Below the pieces are notes generated by a model that searched no databases, had not been told where the DNA came from, and saw only the letters and a program-made list of their open reading frames with translations. Positions 42,637 through 50,944 of a DNA stretch of 64,000 nt are shown here, piece after piece (the stretch's first letter is position 1; each line of letters begins with the position of its first letter). Both the position numbers and the translations under genes were made by a program. The DNA is from Corynebacterium ulcerans (GTDB lineage Bacteria > Actinomycetota > Actinomycetes > Mycobacteriales > Mycobacteriaceae): the NCBI RefSeq assembly GCF_900187135.1, contig NZ_LT906443.1, positions 1,550,001 through 1,614,000 of the forward strand, read 5' to 3'.

Positions 42637-45318
42637 CTACCTTCCTTCCGATGAAACGTGAGCGTCAGCTGCCCGCTGCAAAGCCTCTAAGTAAGCCATG
42701 GCATAAGGGCCGATTGTCCTGTTTGTTCGCTCGATGATGCTGTCCCATTCGCCCTCGGAGAAGAGGTGACGTGCCACTGCCTGTTCTTGATCAGTGGCGA
42801 GCGGGGAAATCATTTCCCAGGAGGAATACGGGAAAGTGGATCTTCCGTGGCCGTGACTGCATCCCACTATCCGCAGGATCAGTTCCGTTTCTGGAGTGTC
42901 ATACCCGAGCTGAACTGCAACTTTGAGGGCGGAAAGCTGCTCATGGCGCCATTTTGGTGGCACACCAGAGATGTTCTTTGCGCGGCGAATCTCTTGTCGA
43001 TTCCTCTGCGCACTTTTGGCCCAGGGTTCCTGATCATCCGATGTTTTTCCACCACGCAACCACGTCTGGAATCGTGGCTCTATTTTTCCGTCATCGTGAT
43101 GCGCTGCTGCTTGGACGACGATCTGGTGGAAGTCATGGTGTAATCCCACACTGGTACACAGGTTGTCTGCTTGTTCAGCAACATCAGCTTGATGCTGTTG
43201 AAGCGTTACCGTCTTGGACGTCGGTGACCATTCCTGGAGAGCCTCTTCTTCTGCTCGGATAGCATCGTCGGTTTCAGTGATGTACCACGGCACTACTGCA
43301 TCAAACCCATGGTGGTGATCGGTTTCAAGCACCATTGTGGAGCACTGAAAGCCCTTTGACCGTTGACTCTCTGTAGGAGTTTCTTCTGGATCTTCGCTTA
43401 GTTCGGCTGCAATCTGTTTAAAGCTTTCGGCCTCTGCTTTGTCCATCGCGGAGTCAAATACATGAACGTCAATTCCAGGAAGTGGAGCTGGGTCGATGAG
43501 TTCGGAGTCTTCGGGCGTCGCCGAGGCGACACCTTCCGTGGTAAAAGGCGTGCCGGGTTCGATAATGAGGATATCGGTAGGACGAAGCGGTTTGTCGTGA
43601 TCGAGTAAAACTACCTCACTGTCTCGATATAAGAATGCGCGGTGTCTAACTGCTGAAGCTTTTTGTTTGAAAGATTCGTCAGTAGGGGCCAATACATCTT
43701 TGAGTCTGTTCAACACCGCGATGTTGGCGGGGAAAGTTTCAAAATCCTGGGGTTTTGTGGCATTGAGTAGTTCTACTGCCGCGTTGAAATCTTCCGGCAA
43801 TGGGGACCGGACAACTACGCCGCCAAGAGCAGGGTCTTTTTCCAACGAGTCTCTTAACCACAGATCCAGGTCTGGTTCGGCAAACAGGGGATCGGTTGTT
43901 CTACATAAATTATGGAGGTCTGCCCATTCCAGGCGCTGCAATAATACCCGACCAGGTGATTCTTCAGGAGCAGGAAGCTCAAGCAATCTTCTCGGATTTA
44001 CTGTTCCGGCCTCTGCTAATTGCTCTAGCCATGCGAGAGAATTGAGGAGATCCTTGCTGGTATAAGGAGGTACATCTGTCTTGATCGCGTCTGCAGTTGA
44101 CGGGATGAGTACAGAAACCTCGCTCCTTACGCGGTGCCCGAGTCGATTGACCCGGCCAAAGCGCTGTGTCAGAGATGATCCTGGTGCGAGTTCAGTGACT
44201 AAGTGGGCAAAATCGACGTCAACGCCAACCTCCATGGTTTGAGTAGCCACCAGCACGTCTACTTCTTGAGAGCCTTGAATGGTGAAAAGCCCTGGTCGCC
44301 GAGCCTTCATCTGTGCAACATCATGCGGCCGCATCCTGCCCACTAAGATTTCGCTGCGTAGACCCTTTTTCTTGAGTATCCGGTGGATTTTTGTGGCCGT
44401 TTCCACGTGGTTTACGATGCAGCCCACAGTGCTGTCTGCATCGGCGCATAATCTGAGGACCTCTTCCACTGCGGTGGCGATGATCTCAGAGTTCTTGGGT
44501 CGCCCATTCCATTTTTTGAGCTTTAAGAGCGAAAGATGCTTGGACGAATCGATGCGCTGAGCAATGACTGGATCACGCTCACAATCTTCCTCGAATACAC
44601 CGATGCTCTGGGCAAGACCTAGGGTTTCAGTAGATGTTGCTGTTGCAGCGACAACTTGCAATCGCGGCACGTGAAGATCTACTTCCAACTCCTGCAATGC
44701 AGCTATACGACGCGCAGTCGTCAGGAGCTGACGATTCAAATGTGACTCGTCGAGAAGCACAACGGCATCCATCGTAAAAAGCGCGGTTTCTCTAGGCCGA
44801 GCTAGCCTTCCGGAACCATAACCTCGGAACAAAGCACGTGATCCCCACATGTCCGGTGTAGCTGCGATGATGGCGCAAGCTTCAAGGCTATTTACCGGCA
44901 GAGTCTTATTTGTGAGCGCGCCTCGTAATCGACTGACGATAAACGGGTCTTGATGTGCATCAGACCTTAAGCTCGTTAGTGCTTGAGATAGTGTTGCCAA
45001 TACCGAGCCGGCTTTAGCCTCTTGCATTGTGCGCAAGATTGTTTCTGCACGATCAATGTGGCTATCTACTAATGCTCGGCGGTTAACCACAACGCTAAGA
45101 CGCCTGGGAACTCGGGGGCATTCTCCCAGGGCATATAAGGCGTTGAGATAGAGGTGTACATCGACAACAGACGACTTGCCAGTTCCGGTGGGAGCCACGA
45201 TCTGTGCCGGCCAGGTGCCTGTTTTCATTACGGCATCGACTAGACGTTGTTGCCACGCGAAAGGACGGTGGCCGTCGTTAAGCTCAGCAAAGAATGCATC
45301 GAAAGTAATGCTAGGCAT
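42637..45318 (-). CDS. cas3: Cas3 helicase-nuclease with C-terminal HD domain
   Basis: An 893-residue protein. The helicase part comes first: Walker A APTGTGKS at 42-49, DESH in place of the usual DEVH/DECH at 190-193, and later helicase motifs (IVNHVETATKIHRILKKKGL; VATQTMEVGVDVDFAHLVTE; LTQRFGRVNRLGH). The HD nuclease is at the C-terminus, with HHDDGK at about 740-745 and GCSHGHGR further on, the order typical of type I-G rather than the N-terminal HD of I-E. It unwinds and degrades DNA marked by the surveillance complex. Its start overlaps the csb2 stop by eight bases. Confidence 0.95.
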   Translation of the reverse strand: MPSITFDAFFAELNDGHRPFAWQQRLVDAVMKTGTWPAQIVAPTGTGKSSVVDVHLYLNALYALGECPRVPRRLSVVVNRRALVDSHIDRAETILRTMQEAKAGSVLATLSQALTSLRSDAHQDPFIVSRLRGALTNKTLPVNSLEACAIIAATPDMWGSRALFRGYGSGRLARPRETALFTMDAVVLLDESHLNRQLLTTARRIAALQELEVDLHVPRLQVVAATATSTETLGLAQSIGVFEEDCERDPVIAQRIDSSKHLSLLKLKKWNGRPKNSEIIATAVEEVLRLCADADSTVGCIVNHVETATKIHRILKKKGLRSEILVGRMRPHDVAQMKARRPGLFTIQGSQEVDVLVATQTMEVGVDVDFAHLVTELAPGSSLTQRFGRVNRLGHRVRSEVSVLIPSTADAIKTDVPPYTSKDLLNSLAWLEQLAEAGTVNPRRLLELPAPEESPGRVLLQRLEWADLHNLCRTTDPLFAEPDLDLWLRDSLEKDPALGGVVVRSPLPEDFNAAVELLNATKPQDFETFPANIAVLNRLKDVLAPTDESFKQKASAVRHRAFLYRDSEVVLLDHDKPLRPTDILIIEPGTPFTTEGVASATPEDSELIDPAPLPGIDVHVFDSAMDKAEAESFKQIAAELSEDPEETPTESQRSKGFQCSTMVLETDHHHGFDAVVPWYITETDDAIRAEEEALQEWSPTSKTVTLQQHQADVAEQADNLCTSVGLHHDFHQIVVQAAAHHDDGKIEPRFQTWLRGGKTSDDQEPWAKSAQRNRQEIRRAKNISGVPPKWRHEQLSALKVAVQLGYDTPETELILRIVGCSHGHGRSTFPYSSWEMISPLATDQEQAVARHLFSEGEWDSIIERTNRTIGPYAMAYLEALQRAADAHVSSEGR

Positions 45319-46888
45319 GAGTCATCTCGCTTGTCATCGTTTCGAATTCACTTCTGGGAATATCCACAGGGATTAACAGACCTCCGCCCAAATGGCGTGA
45401 TTGCCCCAGCGCAATGATCGCTCTATCCTGCTGGAGGCTCCCCAAGTGCACGAGACCTCGCCAAGGTTGGATGGTTAAACTCCTGTTGGTCCTGTGGACA
45501 AAGCGACGGGTATTTCTGCTTACGGGGTGATCATGAAAAATCCGTACATCTGCGTTATAGGCCGCGTCGCGTAGTTCGACATAGCGTGCAGGGCCAGTTT
45601 CCTTGGTCGGGAAGTTGTCGCGCCAGACGAAGGCCACTGAGAGTAAGCCTGCATCCGCCAGGCGCCACAGCACACCTTGTTGCTTATTGTGGGGTCGCGA
45701 TTCTGGGATAAAGACGTTTAATGGCTCCCACATACGGATAGTTCCTGGTTGAGGAGCTGGCCAAAATGCATCGCCTCTGAATACGTGACCGTTGTACTTA
45801 AGCTGGCACAAGAGTTTCCCACCGCTTCTGAGCGGAAAAGGTCCGGTGAGTGCTTGGTTGAGCTGCTCGTACACAGTGGAATCAGCATCTTGGGGGACAA
45901 GAAGCGCGAACGCTGAGGTTTTCAATCCAAGCGCTTCTAAGTGATGATGCGGTATGTATTGGATGGCTAAATTATTTGCTGGTCTTTGTGCCCCAGCTGC
46001 ATAACGCCCAGTGATAACTGGCGAGACATCCGTTCTAATTCTGGCAATAAGGGCTCGATGAAGGGCAACGGCTGCGCGAACCTGTTCTTCCGGCCCCAGC
46101 TGTTTACCGTGTACCTCCAACAAAATGACTTTTGTCCAGGGCGTTGCGCATTCCTTATCCGCAGCGTTGACGCGTAGATAGCGAGCCGTACCTAAGTGGT
46201 CTTTGGGGATCGGAGGATCATGGATCGGGTCATCCTTTAAGAACTTGTCCGCTTTTTTGGAAGGAGGCTTCTTTCCATACCTCGCATGGAACACTTCTCT
46301 GAGGTGCTGAGTACGTCCAGGCAGTGCTATTCGGACTTGAACGCGTTCGGTTGAAAAAGCGGTCGCTTGAGGATCAAGAGTAAGCGTGGCTTCGATTTCT
46401 TGCTGTTCAAGTACTACGAGAGAAGAAGCTTCTCCTAGGCATGCGACATCGGGAAGCAATGCGGTAATGGCTTCTGCTATATCCACGGGCATCTCGTCCC
46501 AGATATACCCATAAGCTCCATTGACGGATACGCCATCGGAGACAGCGCGGTTCTCAAAATTAAGTCTTACGCCAGTTTTGTCGATCTTCACTGAGCCTAC
46601 GTTTCGGTACATCATTCGTGATATATCCGGGGAGAGCCATTGCTGCTCAGGCATCGCTAAACCGGTGGGGGGATGTGCTTCTAACCATTGCAGTGCTTGT
46701 AGCGATTGTTGGTTGGGTCTGAGTTGACGTTCGTTGGGATCTTCTTCTGCATGAACACCTTGAGCTGCCGCATTCATAAGCGCCGCGTGCAACCGAGCCG
46801 GATCGGGATATGCGTCTCGGTTAGCGTCGCCGGTATGCCCCAGGTAGACCCCCAGCGGGAATCTTGCAGTGAGACAATATTTTGGCAT
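45311..46888 (-). CDS. csb2: Csb2 (Cas5-Cas6 fusion, GSU0054 family)
   Basis: A 525-residue protein of the GSU0054/Csb2 family. The N-terminal Cas5-like RRM (MPKYCLTARFPLGVYLGHTG, then PDPARLHAALMNAA) is followed by a long central region and a C-terminal Cas6-like part ending with the glycine-rich loop ALGQSRHLGGGLLIPVD. In type I-G this subunit both binds the 5' handle and processes pre-crRNA. Possible catalytic or binding His lie in the HDHPVSRNTRRFVHRTNRS stretch. It begins three bases after csb1. Confidence 0.93.
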   Translation of the reverse strand: MPKYCLTARFPLGVYLGHTGDANRDAYPDPARLHAALMNAAAQGVHAEEDPNERQLRPNQQSLQALQWLEAHPPTGLAMPEQQWLSPDISRMMYRNVGSVKIDKTGVRLNFENRAVSDGVSVNGAYGYIWDEMPVDIAEAITALLPDVACLGEASSLVVLEQQEIEATLTLDPQATAFSTERVQVRIALPGRTQHLREVFHARYGKKPPSKKADKFLKDDPIHDPPIPKDHLGTARYLRVNAADKECATPWTKVILLEVHGKQLGPEEQVRAAVALHRALIARIRTDVSPVITGRYAAGAQRPANNLAIQYIPHHHLEALGLKTSAFALLVPQDADSTVYEQLNQALTGPFPLRSGGKLLCQLKYNGHVFRGDAFWPAPQPGTIRMWEPLNVFIPESRPHNKQQGVLWRLADAGLLSVAFVWRDNFPTKETGPARYVELRDAAYNADVRIFHDHPVSRNTRRFVHRTNRSLTIQPWRGLVHLGSLQQDRAIIALGQSRHLGGGLLIPVDIPRSEFETMTSEMTHA

Positions 46889-46891
46889 TTG

Positions 46892-48097
46892 TTACTCTGC
46901 CTCTGCGTCGTCTTCAGTGGCTCCGCGCAGTACAACTGGATTGCCTGTGACGTGGAGTATTTGCCCTTCCCAGTCCGAGACTCCGCATGCGCTGGCCTTG
47001 GCAATTGCTTCCTTGAGCAGCTCGTCCGCTGCTTCCACGGAAATAGGTTCTAGTTCACGCTTTTCTCCGTAGCGTAGGTCAAGCGTGACGACCGGCTTTC
47101 CCTGTTCTACAAGGTCGCAGTTTGCCCGAATGTTTAACTCTGATTCGGCGCGTGCCATAGCTGCTAGCCCCAGTGCCGCGAGCAGGGCGCGAGCTGCGAT
47201 GTCTTGCTCTGCGGTGCCGCCGAAGCGCAGCTGGCGAAGCGCAGCAAAGCTCAATGCCCAGGAACGAATGATTCTTTGGCACGCCACTCCACCCAATGAC
47301 TCAAGCGACGGGGGAATTGCACCAAGTCCAAGAGGGGAGGCGGAAACGGTCTCGCCCTTCTTGGCTTTTTTCACCTGATTATCCAGTTTTGAACGAGTTT
47401 TCTGACTTAGCTCATGGCTTTGAACTAAGGCGGTTTCTTTAAGATCAGTTCCGGTCATTTTTACACTGGCGGCCACCGGGTCTACTCGCGCGCCACCGCG
47501 CCGTGAATACGATTCCGCACGGTTCTGGTTGGCTAACACTCCGATGATTTCTCCGACTAAAGCGCTGCGCAGCTTCACTTGGTCGCTTTTACGGCTAGCA
47601 TCCCAGCCGCCAAAAATGAGTGCGGACGGAGCCAAATTGAGTAGCGGTTTCATGTTGCGTGGTGTGGAATTCCGGGCGGAAATATAGAGATCATTCTCGG
47701 TTGTTGGTTTACCGTCGATTGACCCTGCGCGGATATGCCCGTCTGTAAAGCGGTGCGGTAATTCCAAATCGGAGAAGACTTTGCTGTCGTTGTAAGAAAC
47801 TTCGATTCTGGGGATTCGGTTGAGAGTTTCATTCCCCTCGTTGATGGCCTGCATCAGTGCTGCTTCTGCGCGATTGAGCTGAGACTGTTTGGAATCGATA
47901 AGGACAGTTCGCTTGGACTCACCATCTATAAAGCGGTCCTCGAAAGCAAAGACAGGTTCTGAACGATTGACAAACTTTGCAGGTGCGACTGATCCATGCT
48001 GGCCGACTGCGGCCTCGAGTTCCGTTATGGAGGTGAGGACTGAAGATCCTCCTGCGCTGCAGGCCTTAACCAAGTCTGTATAAGAAAGCGTTCCCAT
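46892..48097 (-). CDS. csb1: Csb1 (Cas7 backbone subunit, GSU0053 family)
   Basis: A 401-residue RAMP protein of the GSU0053/Csb1 family: MGTLSYTDLVKACSAGGSSV at the start, then APSALIFGGWDASRKSDQVK, LRSALVGEIIGVLANQNRAE, SRRGGARVDPVAASVKMTGT and a C-terminal ferredoxin-like half. It polymerises along the crRNA. First gene of the cas operon. AAAGGATC lies before the ATG and a sigma-A promoter ends about 69-75 bp upstream of it. This is the gene whose promoter is matched by the pseudo-spacer at 48267-48308. Confidence 0.95.
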   Translation of the reverse strand: MGTLSYTDLVKACSAGGSSVLTSITELEAAVGQHGSVAPAKFVNRSEPVFAFEDRFIDGESKRTVLIDSKQSQLNRAEAALMQAINEGNETLNRIPRIEVSYNDSKVFSDLELPHRFTDGHIRAGSIDGKPTTENDLYISARNSTPRNMKPLLNLAPSALIFGGWDASRKSDQVKLRSALVGEIIGVLANQNRAESYSRRGGARVDPVAASVKMTGTDLKETALVQSHELSQKTRSKLDNQVKKAKKGETVSASPLGLGAIPPSLESLGGVACQRIIRSWALSFAALRQLRFGGTAEQDIAARALLAALGLAAMARAESELNIRANCDLVEQGKPVVTLDLRYGEKRELEPISVEAADELLKEAIAKASACGVSDWEGQILHVTGNPVVLRGATEDDAEAE

Positions 48098-48172
48098 TGC
48101 TTGTGATCCTTTGCCTTATTGGTGGAGACCGCCTCACTCCATATTTTCTGTGATTCGGCCACTTTAGTGACG

Positions 48173-48201
48173 ATTCTAGAAAGATAAAGCAGTAGAGTCA
48201 A
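48173..48201 (-). promoter_or_regulatory. Sigma-A promoter of the cas operon
   Basis: Minus strand: TTGACT (48201-48196), 17-bp spacer, TAGAAT (48178-48173). Predicted start near 48166, leaving a 5' leader of about 70 nt before csb1. Confidence 0.75.
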
Positions 48202-48206
48202 TGGAA

Positions 48207-48229
48207 ATATAACATCCGTAATGTTATAT
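48207..48229. promoter_or_regulatory. Palindrome just upstream of the cas -35 element, target of the pseudo-spacer
   Basis: ATATAACAT, CCGTA, ATGTTATAT: exact 9-bp arms with a 5-bp centre, 5 bp from the -35 hexamer. It could be a protein operator. It also lies inside the stretch 48234-48212 that matches the pseudo-spacer of the candidate guide RNA at 48267-48339. Confidence 0.65.
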
Positions 48230-48266
48230 CTCATGTAGATTTTGCTATTTTAAGGAGGAGCAAACG

Positions 48267-48339
48267 CAGTAACTTTTACTGTTGGACATCCGTCCTTGGA
48301 TAGCTCATCCCTAAATGAAAGACCGCGCTTGCTCACGAC
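48267..48339 (-). ncRNA. Candidate crRNA-like regulatory RNA (CreR/CreA type): degenerate repeat plus pseudo-spacer
   Basis: 48309-48339 is a shortened copy of the CRISPR repeat: the first 19 plus-strand positions agree at 15 (CCCTAAATGAAAGACCGCG) and the far end keeps CGAC. On the minus strand it reads GTCG, a small hairpin (CGUG/CGCG), then CTTTCATTTAGGG. The following pseudo-spacer from 48308 matches the cas upstream region from 48234 at nt 1-5 (ATGAG), 7-9 (TAT), 13 and 16-23 (ACGGATGT). A hairpin CAGTAA-AAG-TTACTG ends it at 48267-48281. TATGCT (48349-48344) could be its -10. It would guide Cascade onto the cas promoter. Confidence 0.65.
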
Positions 48340-48376
48340 TAAGCATACTGAAATAGCGCGGAAGGAGGCTGTAGGC

Positions 48377-48478
48377 ATGGTGAAAACATTGATGATCGGG
48401 AGTGATGTTTTGATGGACGACTCGTCATTGTCGCTGGAGTTAGTTCGCTCGCTGTTCGCTCTGCAGTGTGGGAGGTGA
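48377..48478 (+). CDS. 33-residue ORF with strong ribosome-binding site, divergent to cas
   Basis: AAGGAGG (48362-48368) precedes ATG at 48377. The product begins MVKTLMIGSDVLMDDSSLSL and ends ALQCGR. Its stop lies six bases before the next ORF and overlaps that ORF's ribosome-binding site GGAGGTG. It is hydrophobic or amphipathic but not a clear membrane helix. It sits beside the crRNA-like element, so it could be a CRISPR-guarded toxin or an unrelated remnant. No family recognised. Confidence 0.4.
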   Translation: MVKTLMIGSDVLMDDSSLSLELVRSLFALQCGR

Positions 48479-48484
48479 TGGCAT

Positions 48485-48736
48485 ATGGAAACAAACAGCG
48501 TTGGCGCTTCTGAGGAAGCTTATTCAATGCTTTCCTTTGCAGAAACCGTTTATGGCTCAGGTCGCATCCTGCGCACAGCAAGTCTGGTTGATCTATGTTC
48601 TAGGGTTGTTGAAATCGGTGAGATAGTGCGGGTTCGCCTTTCTCGGGCGATGCCCAGGCTTTCTCTGCGGATGCTGCGACAACGATCTGGGCGAAGCCTT
48701 CTTCTTCGTCTTGTATTAAGTATGCAGCGCCAGTAG
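48485..48736 (+). CDS. 83-residue ORF with strong ribosome-binding site, possibly frameshifted
   Basis: GGAGGTG at 48471-48477 is well placed before ATG at 48485. The product begins METNSVGASEEAYSMLSFAE. The first 50 residues look protein-like; the last 30 are Arg/Leu-rich and unlikely (RLSRAMPRLSLRMLRQRSGR), while another frame then reads SGDAQAFSADAATTIWAKPS up to CRSEWKNWQHNT with a stop inside the terminator. A frameshift is therefore possible. Function unknown. Confidence 0.4.
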   Translation: METNSVGASEEAYSMLSFAETVYGSGRILRTASLVDLCSRVVEIGEIVRVRLSRAMPRLSLRMLRQRSGRSLLLRLVLSMQRQ

Positions 48737-48775
48737 TGTCATGCTGTTTATGCAGGTCAGAATGGAAAAACTGGC

Positions 48776-48832
48776 AACATAACACTTAACTTCCCACTTA
48801 ACATAACACCGTGGGAAGTTAAGTGTTATGTT
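48776..48832. terminator. Bidirectional terminator, exact 22-bp stem
   Basis: AACATAACACTTAACTTCCC plus AC, followed after 13 nt by the exact complement. The stem overlaps the stop codon region of the lipase gene (minus strand) and would also end rightward transcripts from 48377. Confidence 0.85.
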
Positions 48833-49625
48833 CGGTGCGCACGTGCTTTTTAGCGGTAAGACGTTCCACTCGTTCTAGTTCGCTGAGTACGATGCGTCGT
48901 ACGCGGCGATCATGGGGAACGTCTTCATGGAGAACTATTGCGCGCTTTGACACTGCTTGTACGTATATATTGCGGACGAGGGGGCCGGTGAGAAAACAGG
49001 ATTCCACTGGCTGAATGATGGTGTCTGATTTTGTGGTGATGCAGGAGTAATAGATGCCGGGCAGTGTATCGCCGTTGGCGTTGAGCTCTTGGATGAGGTC
49101 GCTTTCGGCAAGCATCTCAAATCCCGAGGCCCCAAAGAAGTTTGTGATGATGGAATCCACCACGACTGTGCCGCGGGCAGTGCGGGTAAGAGGACTGATA
49201 ACACCGCCGTGGGAGGTGCCATGATTGGGAACTGCGAGACAGATGAGGTGCGTGACGTAGCGGGCTCCATCTAAGTGATGCATCCAATACCTGGCGAGTA
49301 TTCCGCCCTGGGAATGCCCGACAAGGATCACTCGCTCGGCGCCGGTGACTTTGAGCACGGCATGGATATATGCGCCGACCTGGTCTGCTGATTCGGCCAC
49401 CGCGGCGGTTGATCGCATCCCAAAGTCGGGTGCGAAAACCGCGTAGCCTTTCTTACGCAGGTCTGTGCCCAGTTCCATCCAGTCGCCTTTGGTCACCCCG
49501 GTGCCATGGATCAAAATCACTGGGTAGGGGTGTCGCGAGGTAGGGCGGGCGCGCCAGTCGTCTTCAAAAAGCCCTCGTGCCGGAAGCCGCGCGGAGAGCG
49601 GCAGTGGAGCGTCGATAATTGCCAT
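48819..49625 (-). CDS. Alpha/beta-hydrolase, triacylglycerol lipase-like
   Basis: A 268-residue hydrolase. Oxyanion-hole region PVILIHGTGVTKGDW, nucleophile elbow VGHSQGG with the catalytic Ser, the following RYWMHHLDGARYVTHLICLA typical of the lipase class-2/EstA group, and a C-terminal His in VLHEDVPHDRR. No signal peptide, so probably cytosolic. Likely substrate: esters or acylglycerols. The 3' end lies in a strong terminator stem. Confidence 0.88.
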   Translation of the reverse strand: MAIIDAPLPLSARLPARGLFEDDWRARPTSRHPYPVILIHGTGVTKGDWMELGTDLRKKGYAVFAPDFGMRSTAAVAESADQVGAYIHAVLKVTGAERVILVGHSQGGILARYWMHHLDGARYVTHLICLAVPNHGTSHGGVISPLTRTARGTVVVDSIITNFFGASGFEMLAESDLIQELNANGDTLPGIYYSCITTKSDTIIQPVESCFLTGPLVRNIYVQAVSKRAIVLHEDVPHDRRVRRIVLSELERVERLTAKKHVRTEHNT

Positions 49626-49718
49626 GCGGGAGCGCGACCTCCTTTGCGATTGTTTCCTGCTGGGGATACTTTCGTACCATACCTAAGAAATTCAGTGAGC
49701 GTTTTTAAGGAGTTTCCC

Positions 49719-50306
49719 GTGTCCCTTACTGTTGCTGAGGCAATTGCGAACCGCCGTGCCACTCGTCAATACACCGAGCAGGAGGTGAGCGACGCGGTGC
49801 TTGACGTCGTCGTTTCGCAAGCTCTTCAGGCGCCGAGTGCGTTTAATGCGCAGCGTGCGGATCTCGTAGTGATTCGGGATCAGGCGATCAAGGACAAGAT
49901 TTTTGCGGCTTCCGGGCAGAAGCAGCTTCGCGACGCCCCGGTGGTCCTGGTCACGGTTGCGCGTGCCGACGTCCCCGAGGATCTTGACGAGGTCCTTGGT
50001 GCAGAACGCGCGGCATTTGTGCGCAATGTTTTAGCTAAAGCCGATGCTGCGCGTCTGAGGGAGACCGCGCTCAAAGATGCCATGCTGGTGGCGGGGTTTG
50101 CGTTGATCGCTGCCCAAGGCGAGGGACTTGCCACGTCGCCTACCACGGGGTGGGATGAAGCGAAGGTTCTTGAGGCTATAGGGTTAGCAGGCCGCAGCGA
50201 TCGTGCGGTGGGGCTGGTTATTGGTATGGGATACCCTGCGGAATTCCCAGCGCATCCCGGTCGGGCAGAGAGCCGTCGGGTTAACGATGGCTATGCGCGC
50301 GACTGA
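49719..50306 (+). CDS. Nitroreductase-family FMN oxidoreductase
   Basis: A 195-residue protein from GTG at 49719 (AAGGAG eight bases upstream; the frame is open further back without coding character). Motifs: EAIANRRATRQYTEQEVSD (Arg-Arg-x-x-R FMN phosphate site), QAPSAFNAQRADLVVIRD, and the C-terminal GRSDRAVGLVIGMGYPAE. It fits the NfnB/YdjA-like group that reduces nitro or quinone compounds with NAD(P)H. Stand-alone, divergent to the lipase. Confidence 0.88.
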   Translation: MSLTVAEAIANRRATRQYTEQEVSDAVLDVVVSQALQAPSAFNAQRADLVVIRDQAIKDKIFAASGQKQLRDAPVVLVTVARADVPEDLDEVLGAERAAFVRNVLAKADAARLRETALKDAMLVAGFALIAAQGEGLATSPTTGWDEAKVLEAIGLAGRSDRAVGLVIGMGYPAEFPAHPGRAESRRVNDGYARD

Positions 50307-50384
50307 GTGCGTGTGTGGCCACCCCCGTAGAGTAAGCGGATATATGCCCTCTTTTGTTCGACAGCATACATTAAAGGAGAATCT

Positions 50385-50942
50385 GTGAATTCTGGCCCGA
50401 TTATTTTGCCGTTCAATGGGAAAACTCCGCGAGTTCACGAGACCGCTTTTATCGCCCCGAACGCCACCTTGATCGGCGATGTAGAGATAGCGGCGCATGC
50501 CTCTGTGTTCTATGGCTGCGTTTTACGAGCAGACATCAACATGATTCGTGTGGGCGCGCGAACCAACGTCCAGGACAACTCAGTGCTGCATGTCGACGGC
50601 GATGCGCCGTGCATCCTCGGCGAGGACGTTACGGTGGGTCACATGGCTTTGGTGCATGGCTCAACCGTGGGCAACGGGACTCTGGTAGGCATGCACTCTG
50701 CGTTGCTTTCGCGCTCGGTTATTGGTGCGGGCAGCCTGATCGCTGCGGGAGCTGTTGTGCTTGAAGGGCAAGAAATACCCGCCGGGTCTCTCGCTGCTGG
50801 GGTTCCAGCTCAAGTTCGGCGGGTGCTTTCTTCCGAACAATCGGCAGGCTTCATCCCGCATGCTGGCAAGTATGTGAATGTTGCCAGCATGCACAGGGAA
50901 CTCGGGATGAGCCTGAGCCTTGATCAGGTGCGCTTTAGCTAG
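50385..50942 (+). CDS. Gamma-carbonic-anhydrase-like (left-handed beta-helix) protein
   Basis: A 185-residue hexapeptide-repeat protein starting at GTG with AAAGGAGAATCT upstream. Repeats such as ATLIGDVEIAAHASVFYGCV, then NSVLHVDGDAPCILGEDVTV, GHMALVHGSTVGNGTLVGMH carry the three His metal ligands of the gamma-CA/YrdA/PaaY family. Carbonic anhydrase activity is known only for some members. Probably a cytosolic trimer. It overlaps nothing and is convergent with the ROK gene. Confidence 0.9.
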   Translation: MNSGPIILPFNGKTPRVHETAFIAPNATLIGDVEIAAHASVFYGCVLRADINMIRVGARTNVQDNSVLHVDGDAPCILGEDVTVGHMALVHGSTVGNGTLVGMHSALLSRSVIGAGSLIAAGAVVLEGQEIPAGSLAAGVPAQVRRVLSSEQSAGFIPHAGKYVNVASMHRELGMSLSLDQVRFS

Positions 50943-50944
50943 AG

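Noticed and set aside
48600..48785. 61-codon minus-strand frame reading AAYLIQDEEEGFAQIVVAAS
   Set aside because: Looks somewhat protein-like, but starts inside the terminator stem without a ribosome-binding site; the plus-strand ORFs have far better initiation signals.
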